Shown: piece after piece, positions 1 through 8,557 of the stretch
Layout: every line of letters starts with the position of its first letter
Position numbering within the stretch: the first letter of the stretch is position 1
Source of the DNA: JBOFCO01 sp051646105
GTDB lineage: Bacteria; Pseudomonadota; Alphaproteobacteria; Rhodobacterales; Rhodobacteraceae
Reading direction: 5' to 3'
Length of the DNA stretch: 21,629 nt
NCBI GenBank assembly: GCA_051646105.1
Contig: JBOFCO010000084.1
Span: 1 to 21,629, forward strand
The notes under the pieces: model-generated
What the model saw: only the letters and a program-made list of their open reading frames with translations
Told to the model about the DNA's origin: nothing
Databases searched by the model: none
Program-made: the position numbers and the translations under genes

Positions 1-150
1 CTTGCGGCTTTCATGTGCGATGATTCCGATGATCGCAGCACCCGCGAGGAGCTTCAGAAGGTCATCGTTATCGGCACGGGCAGGCGCGGCGGTGAAACCG
101 GCAAGGGCCACGGCGGCGGCGGCAGATGTGGCGGCGAGCTTGCGAAACAT
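1..150 (-). CDS. Small exported protein, 3' end cut by window edge
   Basis: An open frame reads leftward from an ATG at 150 to base 1 with no stop, giving 50 residues of a protein that continues outside the window. It begins MFRKLAATSAAAAVALAG, a basic start followed by an alanine-rich hydrophobic stretch. A likely Sec signal-peptidase site follows APARA at about residue 26. The mature part starts DNDDLLKLLAG and continues with a short hydrophobic segment (about residues 37-45) and HESRK. A ribosome site, AAAGGA, lies 7 bases before the ATG. Small proteins of this type are common in Rhodobacteraceae, but I cannot assign a function. It is transcribed divergently from the small exported protein at 333. 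Confidence 0.7.
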   Translation of the reverse strand, partial: MFRKLAATSAAAAVALAGFTAAPARADNDDLLKLLAGAAIIGIIAHESRK

Positions 151-258
151 CGGTATATCCTTTGCGTCTGTGCGCCCTTGCCGGTGATGCCGTCCGGGCA
201 CTGTGAAGCTGATGCCACGATTGACGGCCAAGACCGCAAGTCACGCAATAGCGGCCGC

Positions 259-275
259 CTGCTATCGGATAGCAG
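259..275. promoter_or_regulatory. 17-bp palindrome in divergent intergenic region
   Basis: CTGCTATC-G-GATAGCAG is a perfect inverted repeat with 8-base arms around one central base. It lies between two divergently transcribed small exported-protein genes (starts at 150 and 333). A one-base loop is too tight for a good RNA hairpin, so a site for a dimeric DNA-binding protein is the better reading. The rest of 151-332 has only weak promoter resemblance: TTGACG at 221-226 with a poor -10 near 244-249. Confidence 0.4.
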
Positions 276-332
276 CCCTGCCAGCTACGCGTCGTTATTG
301 AATATCTTCGAAGTTCCGCGCAGATTGGCGTC

Positions 333-629
333 ATGAAAACGCACCTCATCTCCACCCTAGCCGTCTGCGTCCTTGTCGCCGCCACCAATGCGGCGCAGGC
401 AGAGTGCTATGCCGACTACAAGGCCAAACAGAACGGCCCGCTGCGCCTGCACTACGGGGTGCTCGCGGTATCGGATGCAGCTTGCGGCGATGCCGCCTCC
501 GCCGGGGCAGAGGCAGCCGCCCGACTGGCCCAAGGTGGCTGGACGCTGCTTCAGATTTTGTCCACCTTCGGCCCAGAAGGACTAGCCGAAAGGAAAGACC
601 GTGCCGGGGAATACTTCCTCCGTTATTGA
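333..629 (+). CDS. Small exported protein of unknown function
   Basis: This 98-residue protein has a clear signal peptide. MKTH is followed by a hydrophobic core (about residues 5-17), and a signal-peptidase site follows AAQA at about residue 23. The mature part starts ECYADYKAK and has only two cysteines, at about residues 25 and 51, which could form one disulfide in the periplasm. The ribosome site is weak, but the signal peptide supports this ATG. The 3' end overlaps the start of the next gene by 29 bases, which suggests co-transcription and translational coupling. I do not recognise a functional domain. Short exported proteins with a CYADYKAK-like opening seem typical of Rhodobacteraceae (from memory, not checked). 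Confidence 0.75.
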   Translation: MKTHLISTLAVCVLVAATNAAQAECYADYKAKQNGPLRLHYGVLAVSDAACGDAASAGAEAAARLAQGGWTLLQILSTFGPEGLAERKDRAGEYFLRY

Positions 630-1305
630 AGCGCTTCGGCCCGGAAGCAGGATCGTCACCTATGGGATTGCCGCTATCGTCGGTATTCTGTTGCTGGCGG
701 GCGTACTTCTTTTCGTGACGCTGCCCGATGCCAACGCCTTTGATGCGCGCGTGGAACGCATCTTTGTGGAAAACGATGCGCTGACCAATACCGGCGACAT
801 CAAGCTGCTGGAAATTCTGGCGCAAAGCGGAACGGCATTTCGAGAAGTTCTGGGCAGCTATCGCATGATGATCTTTGTGCTGCTGGTGTTTGCCACGGCG
901 CTGCTGGTGGCGGCCTTGGTGTTTCTGGTGATGATCGTGGCCCTGAACCGGCGCATGTCGGAAATCCAGCGGCAGGGGATACAGGTTTCATCGCTGCTGA
1001 TAAGCCGGGCGGAAAATGCCGTGGTGCTGAACAATATGGAATTCCGCCTGACCGAAGCCGCCATCGAAACGCTGTCGGTGCTGGCAGAGGCGCGGATGGA
1101 TGATGACGTGCTGTCGGGCGCGGAAATCGAAGGGGTGATTTCCGGGCGCAATGCCGCCGATTGCGACGAGGCCGCCGGGGCAACCCGCATCAAGCGCCTG
1201 CGTGACGCGCTGGGCAACCAGATGGTCAGCGAGCTTCTGGTCAAGAACATCGCGCGCAAGGGCTATATGCTGGCCGTGGAAAAAGACGCGATCCGCATGA
1301 TCTGA
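601..1305 (+). CDS. Two-helix membrane protein with C-terminal winged-helix-like domain
   Basis: This 234-residue protein starts at GTG 601, behind AAAGGAAAG, and overlaps the preceding gene by 29 bases. Two hydrophobic helices are visible at about residues 18-40 and 88-115. About 45 residues lie between them, probably in the periplasm, and a C-terminal tail of about 120 residues should be cytoplasmic. The tail contains RIKRLRDALG (about 196-205) and then NIARKGYMLAV (about 216-226). This resembles the recognition helix and wing of OmpR/PhoB-type DNA-binding domains (IRRLR, then GxGY). No receiver or kinase domain is present. A membrane-bound transcription regulator is plausible, but DNA binding is inferred. 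It converges on the sugar isomerase-like gene with a 23-base gap. Confidence 0.75.
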   Translation: MPGNTSSVIEALRPGSRIVTYGIAAIVGILLLAGVLLFVTLPDANAFDARVERIFVENDALTNTGDIKLLEILAQSGTAFREVLGSYRMMIFVLLVFATALLVAALVFLVMIVALNRRMSEIQRQGIQVSSLLISRAENAVVLNNMEFRLTEAAIETLSVLAEARMDDDVLSGAEIEGVISGRNAADCDEAAGATRIKRLRDALGNQMVSELLVKNIARKGYMLAVEKDAIRMI

Positions 1306-1328
1306 GGCGGCTTCGGATAGGTGGTGTT

Positions 1329-2152
<824 letters not shown>

Positions 2153-2153
<1 letters not shown>

Positions 2154-3307
2154 CAGCCGATCCCCCTGACCGCCAGAAACGCCCTCATCCGTGCCGTGGC
2201 CCTATCCGGTTCGGCGAACAGACCGGCGCGGTCGGCCAGCCGGAAGAGTTCGGCAAAGTGGAGCGTTGAGCGGGTGGATTCCTGCCCGCCGATCATGGTG
2301 AAATGGCTCTGATGACCATTCAGCCAGGCCAGAAAGACGACGCCGGTCTTGTAGAAACGTGTCGGTGCCCGAAAGATGTGGCGCGACAGTGGGACGGTGG
2401 GTTCAAGGATCGCCTCGAACCGGGCGCGGTCGCCCGCCGCCAGATGCGCCAGAGCCGCGGATGCCGCCGGGGCGATGGCATCGAAAATCCCCAGCAGCGC
2501 GTGCGAGTAGCCCTGATCGTCGCCCGCGATCAGTTCGGCGTAGTTGAAATCGTCACCGGTATACATGCGGATACCGGCAGGCAGGCGGCGGCGCATGGTG
2601 ATTTCCGCCTCTTTCGACAGCAGCGAAATCTTGATGCCGTCGATTTTCCTCGCATTCGCTTCCAGCATCGCCAGACAGGTGCCCATCGCGGCGGTGGTGT
2701 CGGATGACCCCCAGTATCCGGTCAATGCCGGATCGAACATATCGCCAAGCCAGTGGATGATGACGGGGGCGTCGGCATCGGCCAGCACGCGGGCATAGAC
2801 AGAAAGATAATCGTCGGGACCTTTCGCGGCGGCGGCCAAGGCGCGGCTGGCCATCAGGATCACCCGCCCGCCAAGCGCCTGCACGGCATGAAGCTGTTCC
2901 AGATAGGCCGCAGTGATCCGGTCGAGCGTTAGCCCCGGCCCGGCGACCAGATGATCGGTGCCAACGCCGGAAAACACCGTGCCGCCTGCGGCCTTCGCCT
3001 CTGCGACCGAACGCCCGATCAGATCAAGCGCTTGCGCCCAATCCAGTCCCATCCCGCGCTGGGCGGTATCCATCGCCTCTGCCACGGCAAAGCCAAGCGA
3101 CCAGAGATGGCGGCGAAAGGCCAGAGTCGCATCCCAGTCAATCGCCGCATCAAGCCACGGGTCGCATTCGGCCAGCGGATCGGCCACCACATGCGCGGCG
3201 GCAAAGGCGATGCGGTTCGGGGCTGCCTTGGGTGCTGCAAAATCACCGGGCGGACCCACATCATAGGGGGCAAGGCCGTCAGAACCGGGCAGGATCAGGC
3301 GCGGCAT
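2153..3307 (-). CDS. DUF993 family protein, dihydrodipicolinate synthase-like aldolase
   Basis: This 384-residue protein matches my memory of the DUF993 group, usually annotated as dihydrodipicolinate-synthase-like. Features include an AFAAAHVVADP segment near residue 35, the block AMDTAQRGMGLDW (about 78-90), FSGVGTDHL (about 112-120) and HWLGDMFDPALTGYWG (about 165-180). DGIKISLL places K226 where a DapA-type enzyme carries its Schiff-base lysine. That would make it a pyruvate- or keto-acid-type aldolase or dehydratase, but the substrate is unknown. It lies 3 bases after the Gfo/Idh/MocA gene at 3311 and shares one base with the isomerase-like gene that follows. The trio probably acts in sequence. 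Confidence 0.8.
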
Positions 3308-3310
3308 GGC

Positions 3311-4471
3311 CTATACCTCCAGCGGGGCTAGATCGACCCAGCGGCGTTCACGTGCGGACTGATAACCTGCCTCGGCCAGTTGCACGCCCTTGGCCCCCTC
3401 CAGAAGCGTGTAGTTCCACGGTGCGTCTTCCAGAACATGCCGCAGGAACTGTTCCCACTGCACCTTGAAGCCGTTATCGAACACAGTGTTGTCCGGCACT
3501 TCTTCCCAGTCCTCGAGGAAATTCATCGTCTGCGGCTGATCCGGGTTCCAGACCGGCTTTGGGGTATTCACCCGGTGCTGGCTGAAACAGCGATGCAGCC
3601 CGGCAACGGCAGAGCCGTGTGTGCCGTCGATCTGGAATGTCACCAGATCGTCGCGGCGGACGCGGGTGCACCAGCTTGAATTGATCTGCGCGACGATTCC
3701 GCCTTCGAGTTCAAAGGTGGCATAGGCGGCATCGTCGGCAGTGGCATCATAGCGCTTGCCCGTTTCATCCCAGCGTTCCGGGATATGGGTTGCTGTCTTG
3801 CACAGCACCGATTTCACCGGCGCGACGACGTTATCCAGCACATAGCGCCAGTGGCAGAGCATGTCCGAAACCATACCGCCGCCGTCCTTGGCGCGGTAGT
3901 TCCACGACGGACGCTGCGCAGGCATCCAGTCGCCTTCAAACACCCAATAGCCGAAATCGCCCTTCACCGAGAGGATGCGCCCGAAGAAGCCGCTGTCGCG
4001 CAGCCGCTTCAGCTTCAGCAACCCTGGCAGGTCAAGCTTGTCGTGGACAATTCCATTCCTGACGCCCTTCGCCTTGGCGTGACGGGCGATGGCAAGGGCC
4101 TCCTCCAGCCCCTCGGATACCGGCTTTTCGCAGTAGACATGCTTGCCCGCGTCAATCGCTTGCCGCAACAACGTCGGGCGCAGTTTGGTCGATGCCGCAT
4201 CGAAAAACACGGTATCGTCGGGGTTCGCCAGCGCCTTGGCCAGATCGTCAGTGTGGCGGGCGATGCCATGCTTTTCGGCCAACGCCTTCACTTTGGCGGC
4301 GTCCCGGCCCACGATGATCGGATCCACCTGCACGCGGCTGCCGTCCGACAACCGCACGCCGCCCTGATCGCGGATCGCCAGCACGGAACGCACCAGATGC
4401 TGGTTGTAGCCCATCCTGCCGGTCACGCCGTGCATGATCAGCCCAATTCGTCTGGTCGTCAATTTTCGCAC
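3311..4471 (-). CDS. Gfo/Idh/MocA family oxidoreductase
   Basis: This 386-residue protein is longer than the 340-360 usual for the family. The N-terminal Rossmann fold carries a variant dinucleotide loop, GVTGRMG (residues 15-21). It is followed by the family hallmark CEKP (E115-K116-P117), whose lysine contacts cofactor and substrate. The second half has GGGMVSDMLCHWRY, giving D193 and H197 as the likely catalytic pair. Such enzymes oxidise or reduce a sugar hydroxyl with NAD(P). It follows the ATPase gene after 21 bases and precedes the DUF993 gene by 3 bases. It resembles the other oxidoreductases of this operon only in motif order, so a different substrate or step is likely. Confidence 0.9.
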   Translation of the reverse strand: MRKLTTRRIGLIMHGVTGRMGYNQHLVRSVLAIRDQGGVRLSDGSRVQVDPIIVGRDAAKVKALAEKHGIARHTDDLAKALANPDDTVFFDAASTKLRPTLLRQAIDAGKHVYCEKPVSEGLEEALAIARHAKAKGVRNGIVHDKLDLPGLLKLKRLRDSGFFGRILSVKGDFGYWVFEGDWMPAQRPSWNYRAKDGGGMVSDMLCHWRYVLDNVVAPVKSVLCKTATHIPERWDETGKRYDATADDAAYATFELEGGIVAQINSSWCTRVRRDDLVTFQIDGTHGSAVAGLHRCFSQHRVNTPKPVWNPDQPQTMNFLEDWEEVPDNTVFDNGFKVQWEQFLRHVLEDAPWNYTLLEGAKGVQLAEAGYQSARERRWVDLAPLEV

Positions 4472-4492
4472 TCCTTCTTGCGCGCGGCGGTC

Positions 4493-5584
4493 CTAGTCCC
4501 TGACCTGCGCCAGCACCTTTTCATCCGGCCCGAAGAGGTGGAATTTCCCCCCCTCGACATCGATCTCCATGATCTGCCCGGCGGCCACGTCGGGCTGTCC
4601 CTTGATTTCCAGCGTGATGTTCCCGCCCCCCGGAAGGGTGAGATAAACATAGGTCTCCCCACCCATCTGTTCGGTGATCTGCACTTCCCCTTTCAGGATG
4701 CCGCGACCGGGTCCGGCAGGGATCAGCGCCTCGGGCCGCATCCCCACGGTGACGCGCGTGCCCTTGGCGACCGGGTTTGCCAACCGGGTTTTCAGGGTTT
4801 CACCGCCGTCGAGCGTGATGGTCACATCATCGCCCGACTGGTCGCTGACTGCACCCGGCAGCAGGTTCATGCGCGGGCTGCCGATGAATCCGGCAACAAA
4901 AATATTGCCCGGGTTGTTGTACAGGTCCAGCGGAGTGCCGACCTGTTCCACCACCCCCGCACGCAATACGACAATACGGTCAGCCAGCGTCATCGCCTCG
5001 ACCTGGTCGTGGGTGACGAAAATCATCGTCGCGCCAAGGCGCCGGTGCAGCTTGTTGATCTCTACCCGCATCTGCATCCGCAGTTCGGCATCAAGGTTCG
5101 AAAGCGGCTCGTCGAACAGAAAGATGCGCGGCTCCCGCACGATGGCGCGGCCGATGGCGACGCGCTGGCGCTGGCCACCGGAAAGCTGCCCCGGCTTGCG
5201 GTCCAGAAGCTGCGTGATCTGCAGAATCTCGGCGGCTTCCTTGACCTTGCGGTCGATTTCCTCGCGCGGGGCGCCGATGGTTTCAAGGCCGAAGGACAGG
5301 TTCTTGCGAACCGACATATGCGGATAAAGCGCATAGGACTGGAACACCATCGCCAGACCACGCTTTACTGCGGGAACCTCGGTCACATCTTCTCCGCCGA
5401 TCAGCAGGCTGCCTTCGGTGATCGGCTCCAGCCCGGCGATCATGCGCAGCAGGGTGGATTTTCCGCAGCCTGACGGGCCGACGAATACCACAAACTCCCC
5501 CGGCTCTATGGTCAGGTCGATGCCGTGGATCACCTGCGCCGCGCCGAAACGCTTGACGACGCTCTTCAGTTCAAGCCCTGCCAT
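4493..5584 (-). CDS. Sugar ABC transporter ATP-binding protein (UgpC/MsmX/MalK type)
   Basis: This 363-residue ATPase energises the sugar importer of this operon on the cytoplasmic side. Walker A is GPSGCGKST (36-44), the Q-loop is FQSYALYP (Q82), the signature is LSGGQRQRVA (134-143), Walker B is IFLFDEP (154-160), and the switch histidine is H192 in THDQVEAMT. The C-terminal third (about 240-363) is the TOBE/OB-fold region typical of MalK-like proteins, including GMRPEAL (about 281-287). Length fits the family. Its start overlaps the end of the upstream oxidoreductase gene by 14 bases. MalK-type ATPases sometimes serve several importers, but here binding protein and permeases are in the same operon. 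Confidence 0.97.
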   Translation of the reverse strand: MAGLELKSVVKRFGAAQVIHGIDLTIEPGEFVVFVGPSGCGKSTLLRMIAGLEPITEGSLLIGGEDVTEVPAVKRGLAMVFQSYALYPHMSVRKNLSFGLETIGAPREEIDRKVKEAAEILQITQLLDRKPGQLSGGQRQRVAIGRAIVREPRIFLFDEPLSNLDAELRMQMRVEINKLHRRLGATMIFVTHDQVEAMTLADRIVVLRAGVVEQVGTPLDLYNNPGNIFVAGFIGSPRMNLLPGAVSDQSGDDVTITLDGGETLKTRLANPVAKGTRVTVGMRPEALIPAGPGRGILKGEVQITEQMGGETYVYLTLPGGGNITLEIKGQPDVAAGQIMEIDVEGGKFHLFGPDEKVLAQVRD

Positions 5585-6668
5585 CGGCCCTATCCTTCTT
5601 CATGGTGTCCAGCCAGCCTGCGTAGAAGGGGTGTTCCGGCCCGATGGGCAGCTTCACGGCTTCGCCAGTGCGGGCCGACCAGTAGGCGGAGGTCAACAGT
5701 TCGACCGAGCGTCGGGCATCGGCCAGCGTCACCGGCAGCGTGCCGCCGGATGTGACAGCCGCGTGCATCCGGTAGAACTGACCGGGGAAACGTTCGGGCA
5801 GCGGCTGGAAATCTTGCAGCGCGGCGGCGATCCGGGCTGTCGCGTCCGGATCGTCATGCGGGAATGTCCAGGGTTCGTGGCCGGGGTTATAGGCCGAGCG
5901 CCCGCTTTCCCCGACAAGATCGCGGAAGCAAACCCGCAGGCGGGACATTTCTTCGCGCGACCCAAGTGTGACAGAGGATGTGCCAAAAGCCCCGCTTTCG
6001 AAGCCCAGTGACAGCACGGCCATATCCTCCGTCTCATTCCCGTTCACGCGTCGGGCGGTGCGGGCATGGACTGACGCGATGGGGCCAAGGATTTCGCACA
6101 TCATGTCGTGGATGTGGATGGCATGGGTGGTCAGGCAGCCACCAAGTTCGCCGTCAAAGGTGCCGCGCCAGGCAGCACGGCCATAGTATTCCGCGCCCCG
6201 GAACCAGTGGGTTTCGGCTGTGGCGACGGATGCCGGGCCTGCGACACCTTTGGCGATCAGGTGATGCAGGCGCTGCACGCCAAGGCCGAAGCGGTATTGA
6301 AAGATCGGGCAGGCCATGCGCCCGGTTTCCGCAGCCACGGCGATCTGCTCGTCAACCTCGGCCAGGCTTTTGCCGACAGGCTTTTCAATGACCACGTTAT
6401 GACCGGCGCGCATAGCCTGCAGAACCTGCGCGTGATGCAGGCCGGACGGCGTGCAGATATCGACGAAATCCAGATCGCGGGACAGCAGGTTCTCAAGCCG
6501 CGCGTCCTGCTGGGCGATCCCGTATTGCGCCGCAACCTCGGCCCGGCGGGCATCGTTGATATCGCAAAGCGAGACGACCTCATACATGTCGGGCAGGGCC
6601 TGATAGCCCTCGATATGCGAAGCGCCGATGCCTGCGCCGACGACGCCGATTTTCAATCGCCGCGTCAT
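5571..6668 (-). CDS. Gfo/Idh/MocA family oxidoreductase
   Basis: This 365-residue NAD(P)-dependent dehydrogenase is of the sugar and inositol type. The Rossmann loop GAGIGASH is at 11-18, VIEKP places E95-K96-P97, and the substrate-side motif is GGCLTTHAIHIHDMM (176-190), whose histidines and D188 are the candidate catalytic residues. The start is coupled by an ATGA overlap to the oxidoreductase gene at 6665, and the end overlaps the ATPase gene by 14 bases. All are translated as one unit with the importer. The substrate is not determinable. A keto-sugar intermediate or the imported sugar itself is expected. Confidence 0.92.
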   Translation of the reverse strand: MTRRLKIGVVGAGIGASHIEGYQALPDMYEVVSLCDINDARRAEVAAQYGIAQQDARLENLLSRDLDFVDICTPSGLHHAQVLQAMRAGHNVVIEKPVGKSLAEVDEQIAVAAETGRMACPIFQYRFGLGVQRLHHLIAKGVAGPASVATAETHWFRGAEYYGRAAWRGTFDGELGGCLTTHAIHIHDMMCEILGPIASVHARTARRVNGNETEDMAVLSLGFESGAFGTSSVTLGSREEMSRLRVCFRDLVGESGRSAYNPGHEPWTFPHDDPDATARIAAALQDFQPLPERFPGQFYRMHAAVTSGGTLPVTLADARRSVELLTSAYWSARTGEAVKLPIGPEHPFYAGWLDTMKKDRADGRA

Positions 6669-7705
6669 GCCGCCACCCCTTGCGGGCGATTGCCTGTCAG
6701 CGTGGTTGCCATTTCATGCGCGGTGATCGCGAGGTCCACGGCCCGGAAGCAGTGATCCTGCGCCATGGCGGTCGCGGTGCGGTTCAGCACATCGTCGCGC
6801 AGCGCAGCGCCATAGGGCAGTGGGGTCTGCGAACAGTCGATGTAGCGGGTGCCCTTCATGTCGGTCAGGAACAGGTGGTCGCTGCCAGGTCGCCCTTCGG
6901 TATCCATATACTTGCGCAGTTCGATATTGCCTTCGGTGCCCAGGATGAACAGCCGGCCGTCGCCCCATGCGGGGGAACCATCGGGGGTGAACCAATCCAC
7001 CCGGATGAAGCCCGAGGCGTGGTCGGAGGCAACGATGGCATGGCCGTAGTCGAAGAAACCGGGATGGTCAGGCGTGTCGAAATTCGCCTCGACACTCGAC
7101 AGGATGCGGGCGCTTGTCGATCCGGTCAGGGCCAGAAACTGTTCGAACTGGTGGCTGGCGATATCGATCAGGATCGATCCATTGCGGGTTGGATCCCAGA
7201 ACCAGTCGGGCCGCCCGTAATTACCCTTGCGGTGCGGGCCAAGGCCGACCGTCTGGATGACCTTTCCGATGGCACCGGCCTTGACCAGTGCCTCGGCCTT
7301 GACCGTGGCGCGCTGAGTGTAATGCTCGGAATAAAGGATCGACAGGATCTGCCCGGTTTCCGCCTGCGCTGCCTTCAGCGCCTCCAGCTGCGCACGGTTC
7401 ACCACGCCGGGTTTGTCCAGCATCACATCCTTGCCAGCCCGCATCGCTTCAATCGCCATCGGGCCGCGCTCTACCGGGATGCCTGCACCGACGATCAGCC
7501 GTACATTGGGATCGTCAAGAATGGCCCTGCGGTCGGCCACACGCTGCGCCTGCGGATAGGCCTTGGAAAACTGCGCGGCCAGATCGTCCTCGGCCGCGTG
7601 AAAGGCGGTCAGGCGGCAACCTGCACCCAGCATCTGGTCGACCTGCCCATAGATATGGCCGTGGTTGATGCCGATGACGGCAAAGTCAAAGGAAGGCGAA
7701 GTCAT
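6665..7705 (-). CDS. Gfo/Idh/MocA family oxidoreductase, DKP variant
   Basis: This 346-residue member begins with an unusual cofactor loop, IGINHGHIYG (11-20), instead of the usual GxGxxG. It has DKP (D97-K98-P99) in place of the common EKP. Both changes occur in a recognisable subgroup of the family, so they need not mean loss of activity. The C-terminal half has GSILIDIASHQFEQFL, with D181 and H185 as likely catalytic residues. It follows the MalG-like permease gene after only 3 bases and shares an ATGA overlap with the next oxidoreductase gene. Its sequence is clearly different from the other two family members in the operon, arguing for separate steps rather than recent duplication. Confidence 0.9.
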   Translation of the reverse strand: MTSPSFDFAVIGINHGHIYGQVDQMLGAGCRLTAFHAAEDDLAAQFSKAYPQAQRVADRRAILDDPNVRLIVGAGIPVERGPMAIEAMRAGKDVMLDKPGVVNRAQLEALKAAQAETGQILSILYSEHYTQRATVKAEALVKAGAIGKVIQTVGLGPHRKGNYGRPDWFWDPTRNGSILIDIASHQFEQFLALTGSTSARILSSVEANFDTPDHPGFFDYGHAIVASDHASGFIRVDWFTPDGSPAWGDGRLFILGTEGNIELRKYMDTEGRPGSDHLFLTDMKGTRYIDCSQTPLPYGAALRDDVLNRTATAMAQDHCFRAVDLAITAHEMATTLTGNRPQGVAA

Positions 7706-7708
7706 GGA

Positions 7709-8557
7709 TTACCTCTTGAGCGCGCCCATGGCGACGCCGCGGATGATGAGTTTCTGGAAGGCAAGGAAAACGATGAACACCGGCACCAGCGACAGTGTCG
7801 ACATGGCAAACATCGCGCCATACAGACTTTCGCCGCCTGAGGAGTCGATGAAGGCACGCAGCGCAAGCGGCACGGTATAATCCTCTATCCTGTTCAGATA
7901 GATCAGCGGGCCCAGGAAGTCGTCATAGGTCCAGATGAAGGAAAAGATTGCGGCTGTGGCCAGAACCGGCGTGGAAAGCGGCAGCATGATCTTCCAGTAG
8001 ATGCGCCACGGCCCGCAGCCGTCCATGACGGCGGCTTCGTCGATTTCGCGGGGGATGCCGCGGAAGAACTGCACCATCAGGAAGATGAAGAAGGCATCGA
8101 CGGCCAGGAAACGCGGCACGATCAGCGGCAGGAAGGTGTTCACCCAGCCCAGTTTCAGAAACAGTACATACTGCGGCACCAGCGTCACATGATAGGGCAG
8201 CATCAGAGTGCCCATCATCAGCGCAAACCAGAACTTGCGGCCCCAGAATTCCAGCCGGGCAAAGGCATAGGCCGTCAGCGAGCAGGCCATCAGATTGCCG
8301 ATGACGGCAAAGATCGAGATGATGAACGAGTTCTTGTAGAAGGTGGTGAACGACACGGCCAATGCGGTCCAGCCATTCCTGTAATTGTCCAGGTTGAACG
8401 ACGTGGGCAGCGCCATCGGGTCAGAGAATATCTGGCTGTCCGGCTTGAAGGATGACATCGCCATCCACAGCAGCGGATAGATCATTGCAACCGAGGCTAT
8501 GGCCAGGATCGTGTGGCGCAGGATCGCCTGGCGGGTGGATACGGGTTTGATCGACAT
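7709..8557 (-). CDS. Carbohydrate ABC transporter permease (MalG/CUT1 type)
   Basis: This 282-residue inner-membrane protein has six predicted helices, at about 15-35, 77-100, 109-133, 140-163, 196-216 and 245-265. The cytoplasmic EAA loop contains EIDEAAVMDGCGPWRIYWKI and then LPLSTP. This docks onto the ATPase and defines the binding-protein-dependent permease family. The C-terminal motif GVAMGALK is typical of MalG-like subunits. It forms the pore with the MalF-like protein encoded just upstream, whose stop codon shares one base with this ATG (TGATG). The next gene follows after 3 bases. The imported compound is expected to be a mono- or oligosaccharide or glycoside. Confidence 0.96.
   Translation of the reverse strand: MSIKPVSTRQAILRHTILAIASVAMIYPLLWMAMSSFKPDSQIFSDPMALPTSFNLDNYRNGWTALAVSFTTFYKNSFIISIFAVIGNLMACSLTAYAFARLEFWGRKFWFALMMGTLMLPYHVTLVPQYVLFLKLGWVNTFLPLIVPRFLAVDAFFIFLMVQFFRGIPREIDEAAVMDGCGPWRIYWKIMLPLSTPVLATAAIFSFIWTYDDFLGPLIYLNRIEDYTVPLALRAFIDSSGGESLYGAMFAMSTLSLVPVFIVFLAFQKLIIRGVAMGALKR

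Noticed and set aside
108..125. GGC/GCC repeat tract
   Set aside because: It encodes the alanine run of the signal peptide in the partial gene on the minus strand, an ordinary result of GC-rich codons.
1306..1328. Possible bidirectional terminator between convergent genes
   Set aside because: The 23-base gap shows no inverted repeat or T-run.
3785..5473. A 562-codon open frame on the plus strand
   Set aside because: It is antisense to the oxidoreductase and ATPase genes, whose motifs are unmistakable. Its translation is rich in H, R and Q with no recognisable domain, as expected from high-GC antisense.
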